In this document: in pieces, positions 34,227 through 43,204 of the stretch
Position numbering within the stretch: the stretch's first letter is position 1
How the letters are laid out: each line of letters begins with the position of its first letter
NCBI RefSeq assembly: GCF_900129425.1
Contig: NZ_LT670817.1
Location: 3,906,001 to 3,970,000, forward strand
Origin: Bradyrhizobium erythrophlei
Lineage (GTDB): Bacteria > Pseudomonadota > Alphaproteobacteria > Rhizobiales > Xanthobacteraceae
Direction: 5' to 3'
DNA length: 64,000 bases
Translations under genes and position numbers: made by a program
Notes under the pieces: model-generated
Told to the model about the DNA's origin: nothing
What the model saw: only the letters and a program-made list of their open reading frames with translations
The model's database searches: none

Positions 34227-34838
34227 TCCATGGTGGGCAAATTGGCCGACGGGTCGCGCGAAAAAAACTCCGGGCAGCCTGTCGTTCACCGACAACAAAG
34301 ACGCGGGCTGCGTTTTCGACGGAGTGATTTGCCCGTCAGGCAATTTGTGGATGCGGCTGTCCAGCCCCTTTTGAAAAAATATTCTGGTTTTCCGAAGACC
34401 CAAATCAGTTGTATGTCTGTTGCCGTCCCGTCCCACTCAGAGGGGCGGCTCGCGACGTCACGGACGCGGGGCGGGATGCGGTGGACGCGGCGGCGCGCTT
34501 GACGGGCGTTGCTTGCAGCGGACGGCGAAGACGTGTGGTCCTGACACCCCGACGCTGGTGTCAAGTTGGCGGATTAATCCGCGTAACGACGGTGGCAAGA
34601 AAGCCGATCACCGGGGAGAGCACGGTATAAGCCGTAAACCATTGCGTGCGGGAATGCCGGTCGTTTCCGGTGGCTCGCTGTGAATACTCGTGTGCATACT
34701 TGCTACCAATAGCGCACACGAGGCTGCGGGTGCATCGGGCGCCCGGCATTCCCCACGCCCTCTGATTAAGAGGGCGGAACGTTCTGGCAAAACTCGCGCG
34801 AAACGCGCGGCGAGATCGCGAAGGTGTGTCTGCATTCG

Positions 34839-34916
34839 CCGTCATTGCGAGCGAAGCGAAGCAATCCACTCTTTCTTGCTGTACTATGGATTGCTTCGCT
34901 TCGCTCGCAATGACGG
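34839..34916. repeat. perfect 30-bp inverted repeat, dispersed family
   Basis: The arms (34839-34868 and 34887-34916) are exact reverse complements, starting CCGTCATTGCGAGCGAAGCG and ending in TCGCAATGACGG, around an 18-base loop. A diverged second copy lies at 48839-48920 and a fragment near 35182. This type of repeat is frequent between genes in Bradyrhizobium. Confidence 0.85.
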
Positions 34917-34990
34917 TCTTACAATCATTTGCGCTTTGGCTGTTTGAAAATTGAATCCGATATTGGCGGTGCCAAAAGCCGGGCGGCCTT

Positions 34991-35140
34991 CACCTCTCCC
35001 CTTGTGGGAGAGGTCGGATCGCATCGTCAGATGCGATCCGGGTGAGGGGTTACGCTCTCACGATAGACCTGAACCCCTCACCCCAACCCTAGAGAACGAG
35101 CTTCGCTCGTCTCGGTCCCACAAGGGGAGAGGGGGCTCAC
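34991..35140. repeat. 150-bp palindromic intergenic repeat
   Basis: The outer arms CTCTCCCCTTGTGGGA (34994-35009) and its exact complement (35116-35131) enclose a second hairpin, CGGATCGCATC-GTCA-GATGCGATCCG (35015-35040). The C/T-rich arms are of the same kind as the insertion within valS. Confidence 0.75.
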
Positions 35141-35204
35141 CTCCGTTGCCGCTACAGTGAGGCTTCACTTCACATGAAATGCTTCGCTCGCAATGCCGTC
35201 TCAC

Positions 35205-35801
35205 TCAAAACGGCTTGCTCAGGAATTTCGACCCCTTCAACCCGTATCGCCACGGCAGCTCGGCCGCCTTGGTGATGCCGATCCGGACGCCGCTTACGAT
35301 GTCGGCTTTGATCGTGCGCGCATGCAGCGCGAACGGGGGTATGTCGAGCGGCAGTTCGCTCTGCTTGATGGTGATGGCAAGTGCCTCGCAGAGTTTTCCG
35401 GGCCCCGAGCACAGCGATCGCTCGTCATGCATTCCGCGCCGGCGGCGCATGGCAGCAATGCCATGGGTCGGCTGCAGCGCGCGGATCAGCACGGCGCTGG
35501 CGGAACCCTCCTTCTCGCAGACGAAATTGACGCACCAGTGGATCCCGTAGGAGCGATAGACATAGGTAAAGCCGGGCGGACCGAACATCACCCGGTTGCG
35601 CGGTGTCGGGCCGTGGAACGAATGCGCCGCCGGGTCGGTGTGGTGATAGGCCTCGACCTCGACGATGGTGCCGCCGACACCGTTCATCAGCAGCGTCGCG
35701 CCGATCAGGTCGGGTGCGACGTCATGCACGCTGCGGGCAAAGAACGCACGTTTAAGCGGCTTACCGAGCTTTTGCTCGCTGGCGGTTCGGTTTTGGGGCA
35801 T
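35205..35801 (-). CDS. DNA-3-methyladenine glycosylase (AAG/MPG family)
   Basis: A 198-residue base-excision enzyme that removes alkylated purines. It matches the AAG family: LIGATLLMNGVGGTIVEVEA, YHHTDPAAHSFHGPTPRNRV, MFGPPGFTYVYRSYGIHWCV, and LCSGPGKLCEAL. The conserved Glu of VEVEAY is the catalytic residue in the family. It stands alone between repeats and the lipA operon, transcribed away from it. Confidence 0.9.
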   Translation of the reverse strand: MPQNRTASEQKLGKPLKRAFFARSVHDVAPDLIGATLLMNGVGGTIVEVEAYHHTDPAAHSFHGPTPRNRVMFGPPGFTYVYRSYGIHWCVNFVCEKEGSASAVLIRALQPTHGIAAMRRRRGMHDERSLCSGPGKLCEALAITIKQSELPLDIPPFALHARTIKADIVSGVRIGITKAAELPWRYGLKGSKFLSKPF

Positions 35802-35899
35802 TCGGGCGGGTATGCTAAGACCGGAAGCAGGCCAAGGCGAGCGGTTGCGGTTCTCCGTCCACCGGATTAGCTAAAGGTCTCTCTGGACACGGATTCTCC

Positions 35900-36859
35900 A
35901 TGGTCGTCGTCGTCGATACCGTTTCAGCCACGCCGCTGCGCCCGCGTCATCCCGAAAAGGTGAACCGCCCGGATGCGCTGTCGCCGCCGAAGCCGGACTG
36001 GATCAGGGTGCGCGCGCCCAATACCCGCGGCTATGCCGACACCCGCAGAATCGTCAAGGAAAACGGCCTCGTCACGGTGTGCGAAGAGGCCGGCTGCCCG
36101 AACATCGGCGAGTGCTGGGACAAGAAGCACGCCACCTTCATGATCATGGGCGACACCTGCACCCGCGCCTGCGCCTTCTGCAACGTCAAGACCGGCATGC
36201 CGGGCGCGCTCGATGCGCTGGAACCGGAGCATGTCGCGGAAGCGACCTTCAAGCTCGGGCTTGCCCATATCGTGGTCACCTCGGTGGATCGCGACGACCT
36301 CGCCGATGGCGGCGCCGAACATTTCGCGCAGACCATCCGCGCGATCCGCGCGCGCTGCCCGGCCACGACCATCGAGATCCTGACGCCGGACTTTTTGCGC
36401 AAGGAGGGCGCGCTCGAAGTGGTGGCGAAAGCAAAACCCGATGTATTCAACCACAATCTGGAAACGGTGCCGTCGCATTATCTCAGCGTGCGCCCGGGCG
36501 CGCGCTATTTCCACTCGATCCGGCTGCTGCAGCGGGTGAAGGAGATCGATCCGACGATATTCACCAAATCCGGCATCATGGTCGGGCTCGGCGAGGAGCG
36601 TCATGAGGTGTTGCAGGTGATGGATGATCTGCGCTCGGCGGATGTCGACTTTCTCACCATCGGCCAGTACCTGCAGCCGACCCGCAAGCATCACGCCGTG
36701 ATGCGCTATGTGCCGCCCGACGAATTCGCAGGTTACGAGAAGGTCGCCTATACCAAGGGCTTCCTGATGGTGTCGGCGAGCCCGCTGACCCGCTCCTCGC
36801 ATCACGCCGGCGATGATTTTGCCAGGCTGCAGGCGGCGCGCGCGGCGATATCCGGTTGA
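35900..36859 (+). CDS. lipA: lipoyl synthase
   Basis: A 319-residue radical-SAM enzyme that inserts two sulfurs into protein-bound octanoate to make lipoate. It has the auxiliary-cluster motif CEEAGCPNIGEC and the radical-SAM motif CTRACAFC, then DRDDLADGGAEHFAQTIRAI, NHNLETVPSHYLSVRPGARY and the C-terminal RSSHHAGDD serine. The ratA gene follows 10 bases later, as in other alphaproteobacteria. Confidence 0.96.
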   Translation: MVVVVDTVSATPLRPRHPEKVNRPDALSPPKPDWIRVRAPNTRGYADTRRIVKENGLVTVCEEAGCPNIGECWDKKHATFMIMGDTCTRACAFCNVKTGMPGALDALEPEHVAEATFKLGLAHIVVTSVDRDDLADGGAEHFAQTIRAIRARCPATTIEILTPDFLRKEGALEVVAKAKPDVFNHNLETVPSHYLSVRPGARYFHSIRLLQRVKEIDPTIFTKSGIMVGLGEERHEVLQVMDDLRSADVDFLTIGQYLQPTRKHHAVMRYVPPDEFAGYEKVAYTKGFLMVSASPLTRSSHHAGDDFARLQAARAAISG

Positions 36860-36869
36860 GTGTTGGATA

Positions 36870-37349
36870 ATGCCGCAATTTTCCAGCAAGCGTCGGGTCA
36901 ACCACAGCGCGCCGCAGATGTTCGATCTGGTGGCCGACGTCGAGCGCTACCCCGAATTCGTGCCGCTGTGCAAATCGCTGAAAATCCGGCAGCGTACGGC
37001 AAGACCCGACGGCACCGAAATCCTGATCTCGGACATGACGGTGTCGTTCAAGCTGGTGCGCGAGGCGTTCACGTCGAAAGTCACGCTGGACCGTCCCAAT
37101 CTGACGATTCTGGTGGAGTATCTGCGGGGGCCGTTCAGCAACCTCGAGAACCGCTGGACGTTCGAGCCGAAGTCGGACGGCGCCTGCGATGTTGGATTCT
37201 ATCTCGCTTACGAGTTCAAAAGCCGGATGCTGGCGATGCTGATGGGAACCATGTTCGACACCGCGTTCCAGCGCTTTGCGGCCGCATTCGAGAAACGCGC
37301 CGATGCGATTTATGGAAGGACGGGGGCGGCAGGTAATCTGCCATCCTGA
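36870..37349 (+). CDS. ratA: RatA/Coq10-type START-domain protein
   Basis: A 159-residue SRPBCC-fold protein of the RatA/Coq10 family: NHSAPQMFDLVADVERYPEF, VPLCKSLKIRQR, GPFSNLENRWTFEPK. In eukaryotes the family binds coenzyme Q; in E. coli RatA is linked to 70S ribosome association. The first Met of the longer frame is passed over because MPQFSSKRRVNHS is the family start. Co-transcribed with lipA. Confidence 0.85.
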   Translation: MPQFSSKRRVNHSAPQMFDLVADVERYPEFVPLCKSLKIRQRTARPDGTEILISDMTVSFKLVREAFTSKVTLDRPNLTILVEYLRGPFSNLENRWTFEPKSDGACDVGFYLAYEFKSRMLAMLMGTMFDTAFQRFAAAFEKRADAIYGRTGAAGNLPS

Positions 37350-37352
37350 GCG

Positions 37353-37955
37353 CTACGCGCGCGGCGGGCGTCGCCGCTTGACCGCGCTGCGCCGTGGCGA
37401 GCGCGCCACGCGCGGACGCAGCCGGCTGGCGGCTTCGCGGCGCGGTTTTGTCGATGCCTGCGGTCCGCGCGCCAGCTCCGTCAGCATGCGCAGCGCCTCG
37501 ACGACGGAGCGGGCGCGCACCGCGCTACGGCCGATCGCGCCGAAGCGGCACTCGCGATGCAGAATTCTGCCGTCGCGGGCGGCGACGGCGAAATGCACCA
37601 GGCCCACCGGCTTGCCCGGCGTGGCGCCCCCGGGACCGGCGATGCCGGTAATGGAGACCGCAAGGTCGACGCCGGCTTTTTCCAGCGCGCCGATCGCCAT
37701 CGCGGTCGCGGTTTCCTTGCTGACCGCGCCGAAGGTCGCAAGCGTCGTGGTCTTGACGCCGAGCATCGCGCGCTTGGCGTCGTTGGAATAAGTGACAAAG
37801 CCGCGGTCGATGACATCCGACGAGCCAGGAATATCCGTCAGTGCGCCGGCAACGAGGCCGCCGGTGCAGGATTCGGCAGTCGCAATGGTCAGCTTGCGCA
37901 TCCGGCAAAGATCGAGCAGCGAGCGGGAGAGGGCGCGGGCGTCGCTGCCGCTCAT
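37353..37955 (-). CDS. pncC: CinA C-terminal-domain NMN amidohydrolase
   Basis: A 200-residue PncC/CinA-C protein that deamidates nicotinamide mononucleotide in pyridine nucleotide recycling: TIATAESCTGGLVAGALTDI, VTYSNDAKRAMLGV, GIAGPGGATPGKPVGLVHFA. The basic C-terminal extension (RLRPRVARSPRRSAVKRRRP) is unusual and may be low-complexity sequence. It starts one base after ispDF ends and so shares its operon. It converges on ratA with a 3-bp gap. Confidence 0.85.
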   Translation of the reverse strand: MSGSDARALSRSLLDLCRMRKLTIATAESCTGGLVAGALTDIPGSSDVIDRGFVTYSNDAKRAMLGVKTTTLATFGAVSKETATAMAIGALEKAGVDLAVSITGIAGPGGATPGKPVGLVHFAVAARDGRILHRECRFGAIGRSAVRARSVVEALRMLTELARGPQASTKPRREAASRLRPRVARSPRRSAVKRRRPPRA

Positions 37956-37956
37956 G

Positions 37957-39153
37957 TCAGTCGCTCCAACCTTGATCGCCCCAAGGCAGGCGGATGGTGG
38001 CGCTCGCCGTGGCGGCGATGCCTTCCTCGCGGCCGGTGAATCCGAGCCGTTCGCTGGTGGTCGCCTTCACCGCCACGCGCGAGACGTTCAGCCCGGCGAT
38101 CTCCGCGATCCGAGCGCGCATGGTGTCTCGCAGCGGGCCGATTTTCGGCCGCTCGCAGATCAGCGTCACCTCGAGGTTGGCGATGCGTCCGCCGCGCGCG
38201 GTCACGCGGTCGACCGCGTATTTCAGGAATCGGTCGGACGAAGCCCCCTTCCAAGTGGGATCGCTCGGCGGAAAATGCGAGCCGATATCGCCGTCGGCCA
38301 GCGCGCCCAGGATGGCATCGACCAGGGCATGCAAGCCGACGTCGCCGTCGGAATGGGCGAGAAAGCCGCGGCTGTGCGGCACGCGAACGCCGCAGATCAT
38401 CAGGTGATCGCCGTCGCCGAAGGCGTGAACGTCGTAGCCGCTGCCGGTTCTGATGTCGCCGAGCATGGCGCCAAGGCGGGCTTCCTCGCGGACAAAATCT
38501 TCCGGTGTCGTCAGTTTCATGTTCGCAGGATCGCCTTCAAAAGTCGCCACCGTCAATCCCGCCCATTCGGCGAGCGCGGCATCATCGGTGAAATCGCTGC
38601 GCCCATCGCGCGCCGCGCGGCGATGGGCGTCGAGGATGACGTCGAAACGGAACGCCTGCGGCGTTTGCGCGATTCGCAATCGCGCCCGCTCGGGTGTGGC
38701 TTCGACGTTTCCGTTGCCGTCGATCAGCTTGATGGTGTCGGTGACGGGAATCGCGGGAACGGCCGCGCCGGTGCGGGCGGCAGCCTCGATCGCGCGCGAA
38801 ATCAGCGCCGCCGAAACGAATGGCCGCGCCGCGTCGTGGATAAGAACGACGTCGGGCTTCCGGCCGGCGAGCGCTTCGAGTCCGGCATGCACCGAGGCCT
38901 GGCGCGTTGCCCCACCATTGGCCGGCGGCTCATGGCGCAATTCGCTGACGGCTTCATTGAAGATCGCTGTGTCGTCAGGATTCAAAACCGGCTGCACCGC
39001 AAACACCTGCGGATGGCGGCAGAACGGCTCCATCGCGCGGAAAATCACGGTCTGGCCGCCGATCGAACGGTACTGCTTCGGTCCCCCGGAGCCGGCACGA
39101 AGCCCGCGCCCGGCTGCGACAAGGATGGCTGCAGTCCGCTCAAGTTTCGGCAT
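37957..39153 (-). CDS. ispDF: bifunctional IspD/IspF, MEP pathway
   Basis: A 398-residue fusion of two non-mevalonate isoprenoid enzymes. The N-terminal half is the cytidylyltransferase IspD (AAILVAAGRGLRAGSGGPKQ, HDAARPFVSAALI). The C-terminal half is the cyclodiphosphate synthase IspF (GSGYDVHAFGDGDHLMICGV, FLAHSDGDVGLHALVDAILG, DIGSHFPPSDPTWKGASS). Fused IspDF is usual in alphaproteobacteria. The start MPKLERTAAIL (39153) is used; 23 upstream codons are not conserved-looking. Confidence 0.95.
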   Translation of the reverse strand: MPKLERTAAILVAAGRGLRAGSGGPKQYRSIGGQTVIFRAMEPFCRHPQVFAVQPVLNPDDTAIFNEAVSELRHEPPANGGATRQASVHAGLEALAGRKPDVVLIHDAARPFVSAALISRAIEAAARTGAAVPAIPVTDTIKLIDGNGNVEATPERARLRIAQTPQAFRFDVILDAHRRAARDGRSDFTDDAALAEWAGLTVATFEGDPANMKLTTPEDFVREEARLGAMLGDIRTGSGYDVHAFGDGDHLMICGVRVPHSRGFLAHSDGDVGLHALVDAILGALADGDIGSHFPPSDPTWKGASSDRFLKYAVDRVTARGGRIANLEVTLICERPKIGPLRDTMRARIAEIAGLNVSRVAVKATTSERLGFTGREEGIAATASATIRLPWGDQGWSD

Positions 39154-39405
39154 TGGACTCAAATAAAGACGATTTGGGTGGATGGAGGATGATTTGGTTC
39201 GCTGGCGCACTGCCCATATCATGCTCAGGCAGCAAAAACAGAATGATTCCTAATAGCTGTGGGAAAAGCTTATTTTGCTGCAGTGCACTTGCAAGATTGC
39301 AAGAACTGTCTAAAGTGTAGGCATGAAGCTTGACTGCACAAGATTTGTGCTCAAAATGCGCCCCGGCGGCCGCGATGAGGCGGCTGTCAGAAAAACGAGA
39401 ACTCC
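39154..39405. promoter_or_regulatory. divergent promoter region, ispDF / dusB-ntr
   Basis: A 252-base region separating ispDF (left) from dusB-ntrBC (right). It holds a direct repeat, TTGCAAGATTGCAAG (39289-39303), in an AT-richer patch (CTAAAGTGTAGGCATGAAGC follows). Promoters for both operons should lie here; no exact boxes are assigned. Confidence 0.4.
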
Positions 39406-40440
39406 GTGACCGGCTCGGAATCCTCACGCCCTAAGCCGCTGAAAATAGGCGATATCGAGCTCGCCAACCGGGTGTTTTTGGCGCCCATGTCTGGCGTCAC
39501 CGATGCCCCGTTTCGAAAGTTGACGGCCGCGCTCGGCGCCGGACTCGTTGTTTCCGAGATGACCGCCAGCAACGACCTCGTCAACGGTCGTGCCATGTCG
39601 CAACTGCGCTGCGAGGCAACGGGAATAGGCCCGCACGTCGTTCAGCTCGCGGGCTGCGAGGCGAACTGGATGGCAGAGGGCGCACGGATCGCCGAAGCTG
39701 CCGGTGCCGACATTATCGATATCAACATGGGCTGCCCGGCGCGCCATGTGACGGGCGGCCAATCAGGTTCGGCGTTGATGCGCGATCTCGATCACGCGGT
39801 GCGACTGATCGAGGCGACGATATCGGCGGTGAAAGTGCCGGTGACGTTAAAGATGCGGCTCGGCTGGGACGATCGCTCGCTCAACGCACCGGAATTGGCG
39901 CGCCGCGCGGAAGCTGCGGGTGTGCAGTTGATTTCGGTGCACGGTCGTACGCGCTGTCAGTTCTACAAGGGCGAAGCCGATTGGGGCGCGGTGCGCGCCG
40001 TCAAGGAATCGATTCGCATTCCGCTTGTGGTCAACGGTGACATCACATCGTTCGAGAAAGCCGTGGCCGCACTGGAAATGTCCGGAGCCGATGCGGTCAT
40101 GATCGGGCGCGGCGCGCAGGGCCAGCCCTGGTTGCCCGGTCAGATCGGGCGCCGCATCGAGACCGGAATCGTTGAATCCACGCCGTCGCTGGCTGAGCAG
40201 CTCGGATATGTCCGTGCGCTCTACGACGAAGTTTGCGCTCATTATGGATTGCGTATCGGCCTTCGCCATGCGCGTAAACATCTGGGCTGGGCGCTGGAAG
40301 TCGCAGCTCGATGCAGCCTCGCGCCGGCGCTGACGCTCAAGACCTGGCGACAGCGGATTCTGACATCGGACGATCCGCACCGCGTCCATCGATCGCTTCA
40401 AGATGCCTTTGACGACTTTGCGTGGAGCGCTGCTGCATGA
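39406..40440 (+). CDS. dusB: tRNA-dihydrouridine synthase B
   Basis: A 344-residue flavoenzyme that reduces uridine in the tRNA D loop. It has a GTG start, the NifR3/DusB motifs FLAPMSGVTDAPFRKLTAAL, DINMGCPARHVTGGQSGSAL with the active-site Cys, and the FMN-binding GADAVMIGRGAQGQPWLPGQ. In rhizobia this gene (nifR3) leads the ntrBC operon. Here its stop overlaps the ntrB start (ATGA). Confidence 0.95.
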   Translation: MTGSESSRPKPLKIGDIELANRVFLAPMSGVTDAPFRKLTAALGAGLVVSEMTASNDLVNGRAMSQLRCEATGIGPHVVQLAGCEANWMAEGARIAEAAGADIIDINMGCPARHVTGGQSGSALMRDLDHAVRLIEATISAVKVPVTLKMRLGWDDRSLNAPELARRAEAAGVQLISVHGRTRCQFYKGEADWGAVRAVKESIRIPLVVNGDITSFEKAVAALEMSGADAVMIGRGAQGQPWLPGQIGRRIETGIVESTPSLAEQLGYVRALYDEVCAHYGLRIGLRHARKHLGWALEVAARCSLAPALTLKTWRQRILTSDDPHRVHRSLQDAFDDFAWSAAA

Positions 40441-41612
40441 CTTCAGCCGCAGAACATCGCCGACCCGTGCCGTCCGAGAGCGAGGCCATCCTCAACGCGT
40501 TGCCCAATCCGGTGCTGCTGGTTGCGCCCGACGGCAAGATTGTCGACGCCAATATGGCCGCGGAATCGTTTTTCGAGATTTCAACGCAATTTCTGCAACG
40601 CCAGTCGCTAAAGGAGCTTGTGCCGTTCGGCAGCCCGTTGCTGGCGCTGATCGACCAGGTGCGCTCGAGCGGCTCGCCGGTCAACGAATACAAGGTTGAT
40701 TTGGGCACCCCGCGGATCGGCGGCGATCGCCAGGTCGATCTTCACGTCGCGCCGCTCACCGAACGACCCGGGCATATCGTCGTGATGCTGCAGGAGCGCA
40801 CCATCGCCGACAAGATGGACCGGCAATTGACGCACCGAAGTGCTGCGCGTTCGGTGATCGCGCTGGCCGCGATGCTGGCGCATGAAATCAAAAATCCGCT
40901 GTCCGGCATCCGCGGCGCGGCGCAACTGCTCGAGCAGGCAGCGTCGTCGGAAGACCGCATGCTGACGCGGCTGATTTGTGATGAGGCGGATCGTATCGTC
41001 ACGCTGGTCGATCGCATGGAAGTGTTCGGCGACGATCGTCCGGTGGCGCGCGGTCCGGTCAACATCCATTCGGTGCTCGATCACGTCAAGCGGCTGGCGC
41101 AATCGGGCTTTGCCCGCAACATCCGGTTCGTCGAAGAATACGATCCGTCGCTGCCGCCGGTGCTCGCCAACCAGGATCAGCTGATTCAGGTGTTTTTGAA
41201 TCTGGTGAAGAACGCTGCCGAGGCGGTGGTTGATCTCGGCAGCGACGCGGAAATTCAGCTGACCACCGCCTTCCGTCCCGGCGTTCGCCTCTCGATACCG
41301 GGCAAGAAATCGCGGGTGTCGTTGCCGCTTGAATTCTGCGTCAAGGACAACGGGCCCGGCGTGCCGGAGGATTTGTTGCCGAACCTGTTCGATCCGTTCG
41401 TCACCACCAAACCGACGGGGAGCGGATTGGGCCTCGCGCTGGTGGCCAAGATCGTCGGCGATCACGGGGGCATTATCGAATGCGAGTCGCAGCCGCGGAA
41501 GACTATTTTTCGCGTGCTGCTGCCCATGTTCAACACGGCAAAACATTTCGATCCAAGCAGCCGCGATGACGTATCGGGGACGCCGTTGCATGCCTCACAT
41601 GACTCCAGATGA
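40437..41612 (+). CDS. ntrB: nitrogen regulation sensor kinase NtrB
   Basis: A 391-residue cytoplasmic histidine kinase. An N-terminal PAS domain (AILNALPNPVLLVAPDGKIV) is followed by the dimerisation/phosphotransfer helix with AMLAHEIKNPLSGIRGAAQL and the ATPase domain (FLNLVKNAAEAV, CVKDNGPGVPEDLLPNLFDP, GSGLGLALVAKIVGDHGG). Under nitrogen limitation it phosphorylates NtrC, and PII binding reverses this. Start by ATGA overlap with dusB. Confidence 0.95.
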   Translation: MTSAAEHRRPVPSESEAILNALPNPVLLVAPDGKIVDANMAAESFFEISTQFLQRQSLKELVPFGSPLLALIDQVRSSGSPVNEYKVDLGTPRIGGDRQVDLHVAPLTERPGHIVVMLQERTIADKMDRQLTHRSAARSVIALAAMLAHEIKNPLSGIRGAAQLLEQAASSEDRMLTRLICDEADRIVTLVDRMEVFGDDRPVARGPVNIHSVLDHVKRLAQSGFARNIRFVEEYDPSLPPVLANQDQLIQVFLNLVKNAAEAVVDLGSDAEIQLTTAFRPGVRLSIPGKKSRVSLPLEFCVKDNGPGVPEDLLPNLFDPFVTTKPTGSGLGLALVAKIVGDHGGIIECESQPRKTIFRVLLPMFNTAKHFDPSSRDDVSGTPLHASHDSR

Positions 41613-41621
41613 GGAATAGCG

Positions 41622-43064
41622 ATGCCCGCAGGTAGTATACTTGTCGCCGACGACGATACGGCGATCCGCACCGTTCTGAACCAGGCGCTCTCGCGTGCCG
41701 GATACGAGGTCCGGCTGACCGGGAACGCGGCGACGCTGTGGCGCTGGGTCAGCCAGGGTGAGGGCGATCTGGTCATCACTGACGTGGTGATGCCCGACGA
41801 GAACGCCTTCGACCTGTTGCCGCGAATCAAGAAGATGCGGCCGAATCTCCCGGTCATCGTGATGAGCGCGCAGAACACCTTCATGACCGCGATCCGCGCC
41901 TCCGAACGCGGCGCATATGAATATCTGCCGAAGCCGTTCGACCTGAAGGAACTGATCGCCATCGTCGGTCGCGCGCTGGCGGAGCCGAAGGAGCGGGTGG
42001 CTAACCACACCGACGAATCCGAGTTCGATTCTATTCCGCTGGTCGGTAGGTCACCGGCGATGCAGGAAATCTACCGGGTGCTGGCCCGCCTGATGCAGAC
42101 CGATCTCACGGTGATGATCTCCGGCGAGTCCGGTACCGGCAAGGAACTGGTCGCGCGCGCGCTGCACGACTACGGTAAGCGGCGCAACGGTCCGTTCGTC
42201 GCCGTCAACATGGCGGCCATCCCGCGCGATCTCATCGAATCCGAACTGTTCGGCCACGAACGCGGCGCCTTCACCGGCGCCAACACCCGCGCTTCGGGCC
42301 GGTTTGAGCAGGCCGAGGGCGGCACGCTGTTTCTCGACGAAATCGGCGACATGCCGATGGAGGCCCAGACCCGTCTGCTCAGGGTACTTCAACAGGGCGA
42401 ATACACCACCGTCGGCGGTCGTACGCCGATCAAGACCGACGTGCGCATCGTCGCTGCGAGCAACAAGGACCTGCGGATCCTGATTCAGCAGGGCCTATTC
42501 CGTGAGGATTTGTTCTTCCGCCTCAACGTGGTACCGTTGCGTCTTCCCCCGCTGCGCGAGCGGATCGAGGACCTCCCCGACCTGATCCGCCACTTCTTTG
42601 CGCTGGCCGAAAAGGACGGATTGCCGCCGAAGAAGCTCGATGCGCTGGCGCTGGAGCGCCTGAAGCAGCATCGCTGGCCGGGCAATGTCCGCGAACTGGA
42701 AAACCTCGCGCGCCGGCTCGCGGCGCTGTATCCCCAGGACGTGATCACCGGCTCGGTCATCGACGGCGAACTGGCGCCCCCAGCCGTGACATCCGGCGGC
42801 AGCGTTCAGCACGGCGTCGACAATCTCGGGGGTGCCGTCGAAGCCTACCTGTCCTCACATTTTTCCGGCTTCCCCAACGGCGTGCCGCCGCCGGGGCTCT
42901 ACCACCGAATCCTCAAGGAAATCGAAGTGCCGCTGCTGACGGCGGCATTGGCGGCGACACGGGGCAATCAAATCCGCGCCGCCGATCTTCTCGGCCTCAA
43001 CCGCAACACGCTGCGCAAAAAGATCCGCGATCTGGATATTCAGGTTTACCGGAGCGGCGGATAA
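41622..43064 (+). CDS. ntrC: nitrogen regulation response regulator NtrC
   Basis: A 480-residue sigma54 activator. The receiver domain (ILVADDDTAIRTVLNQALSR, phospho-Asp in DLVITDVVMPDENA) precedes the AAA domain, with Walker A GESGTGKELVARALHDYG, the sigma54-contacting GAFTGA loop, and Walker B GGTLFLDEIGDMP. A Fis-type helix-turn-helix follows (GNQIRAADLLGLNRNTLRKK). It activates glutamine synthetase and other nitrogen-scavenging genes. Confidence 0.96.
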   Translation: MPAGSILVADDDTAIRTVLNQALSRAGYEVRLTGNAATLWRWVSQGEGDLVITDVVMPDENAFDLLPRIKKMRPNLPVIVMSAQNTFMTAIRASERGAYEYLPKPFDLKELIAIVGRALAEPKERVANHTDESEFDSIPLVGRSPAMQEIYRVLARLMQTDLTVMISGESGTGKELVARALHDYGKRRNGPFVAVNMAAIPRDLIESELFGHERGAFTGANTRASGRFEQAEGGTLFLDEIGDMPMEAQTRLLRVLQQGEYTTVGGRTPIKTDVRIVAASNKDLRILIQQGLFREDLFFRLNVVPLRLPPLRERIEDLPDLIRHFFALAEKDGLPPKKLDALALERLKQHRWPGNVRELENLARRLAALYPQDVITGSVIDGELAPPAVTSGGSVQHGVDNLGGAVEAYLSSHFSGFPNGVPPPGLYHRILKEIEVPLLTAALAATRGNQIRAADLLGLNRNTLRKKIRDLDIQVYRSGG

Positions 43065-43204
43065 GTCACTGGGGATACGCATTTTGGCGCCAAGCGGCGC
43101 CGCGGAATTGTCGTAATTCGGCAACATTGTGATATGAATGCATCACTCTGTCGACCGGCCATGCGGCCGGGCGGCTAATTGGCTTCAGCTCACCCATTGC
43201 CGGA

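Larger units (their letters stand above)
34227..35204. other. intergenic, repeat-rich, no gene
   Basis: A 978-base stretch without a convincing gene. The short frames at 34230-34683 are Arg-rich products of GC-rich sequence. It contains two strong palindromic repeats (34839-34916 and 34991-35140, separate entries), and a fragment of the first repeat (GCTTCGCTCGCAATGCCGT, near 35182) runs into the end of the glycosylase gene. Confidence 0.6.
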
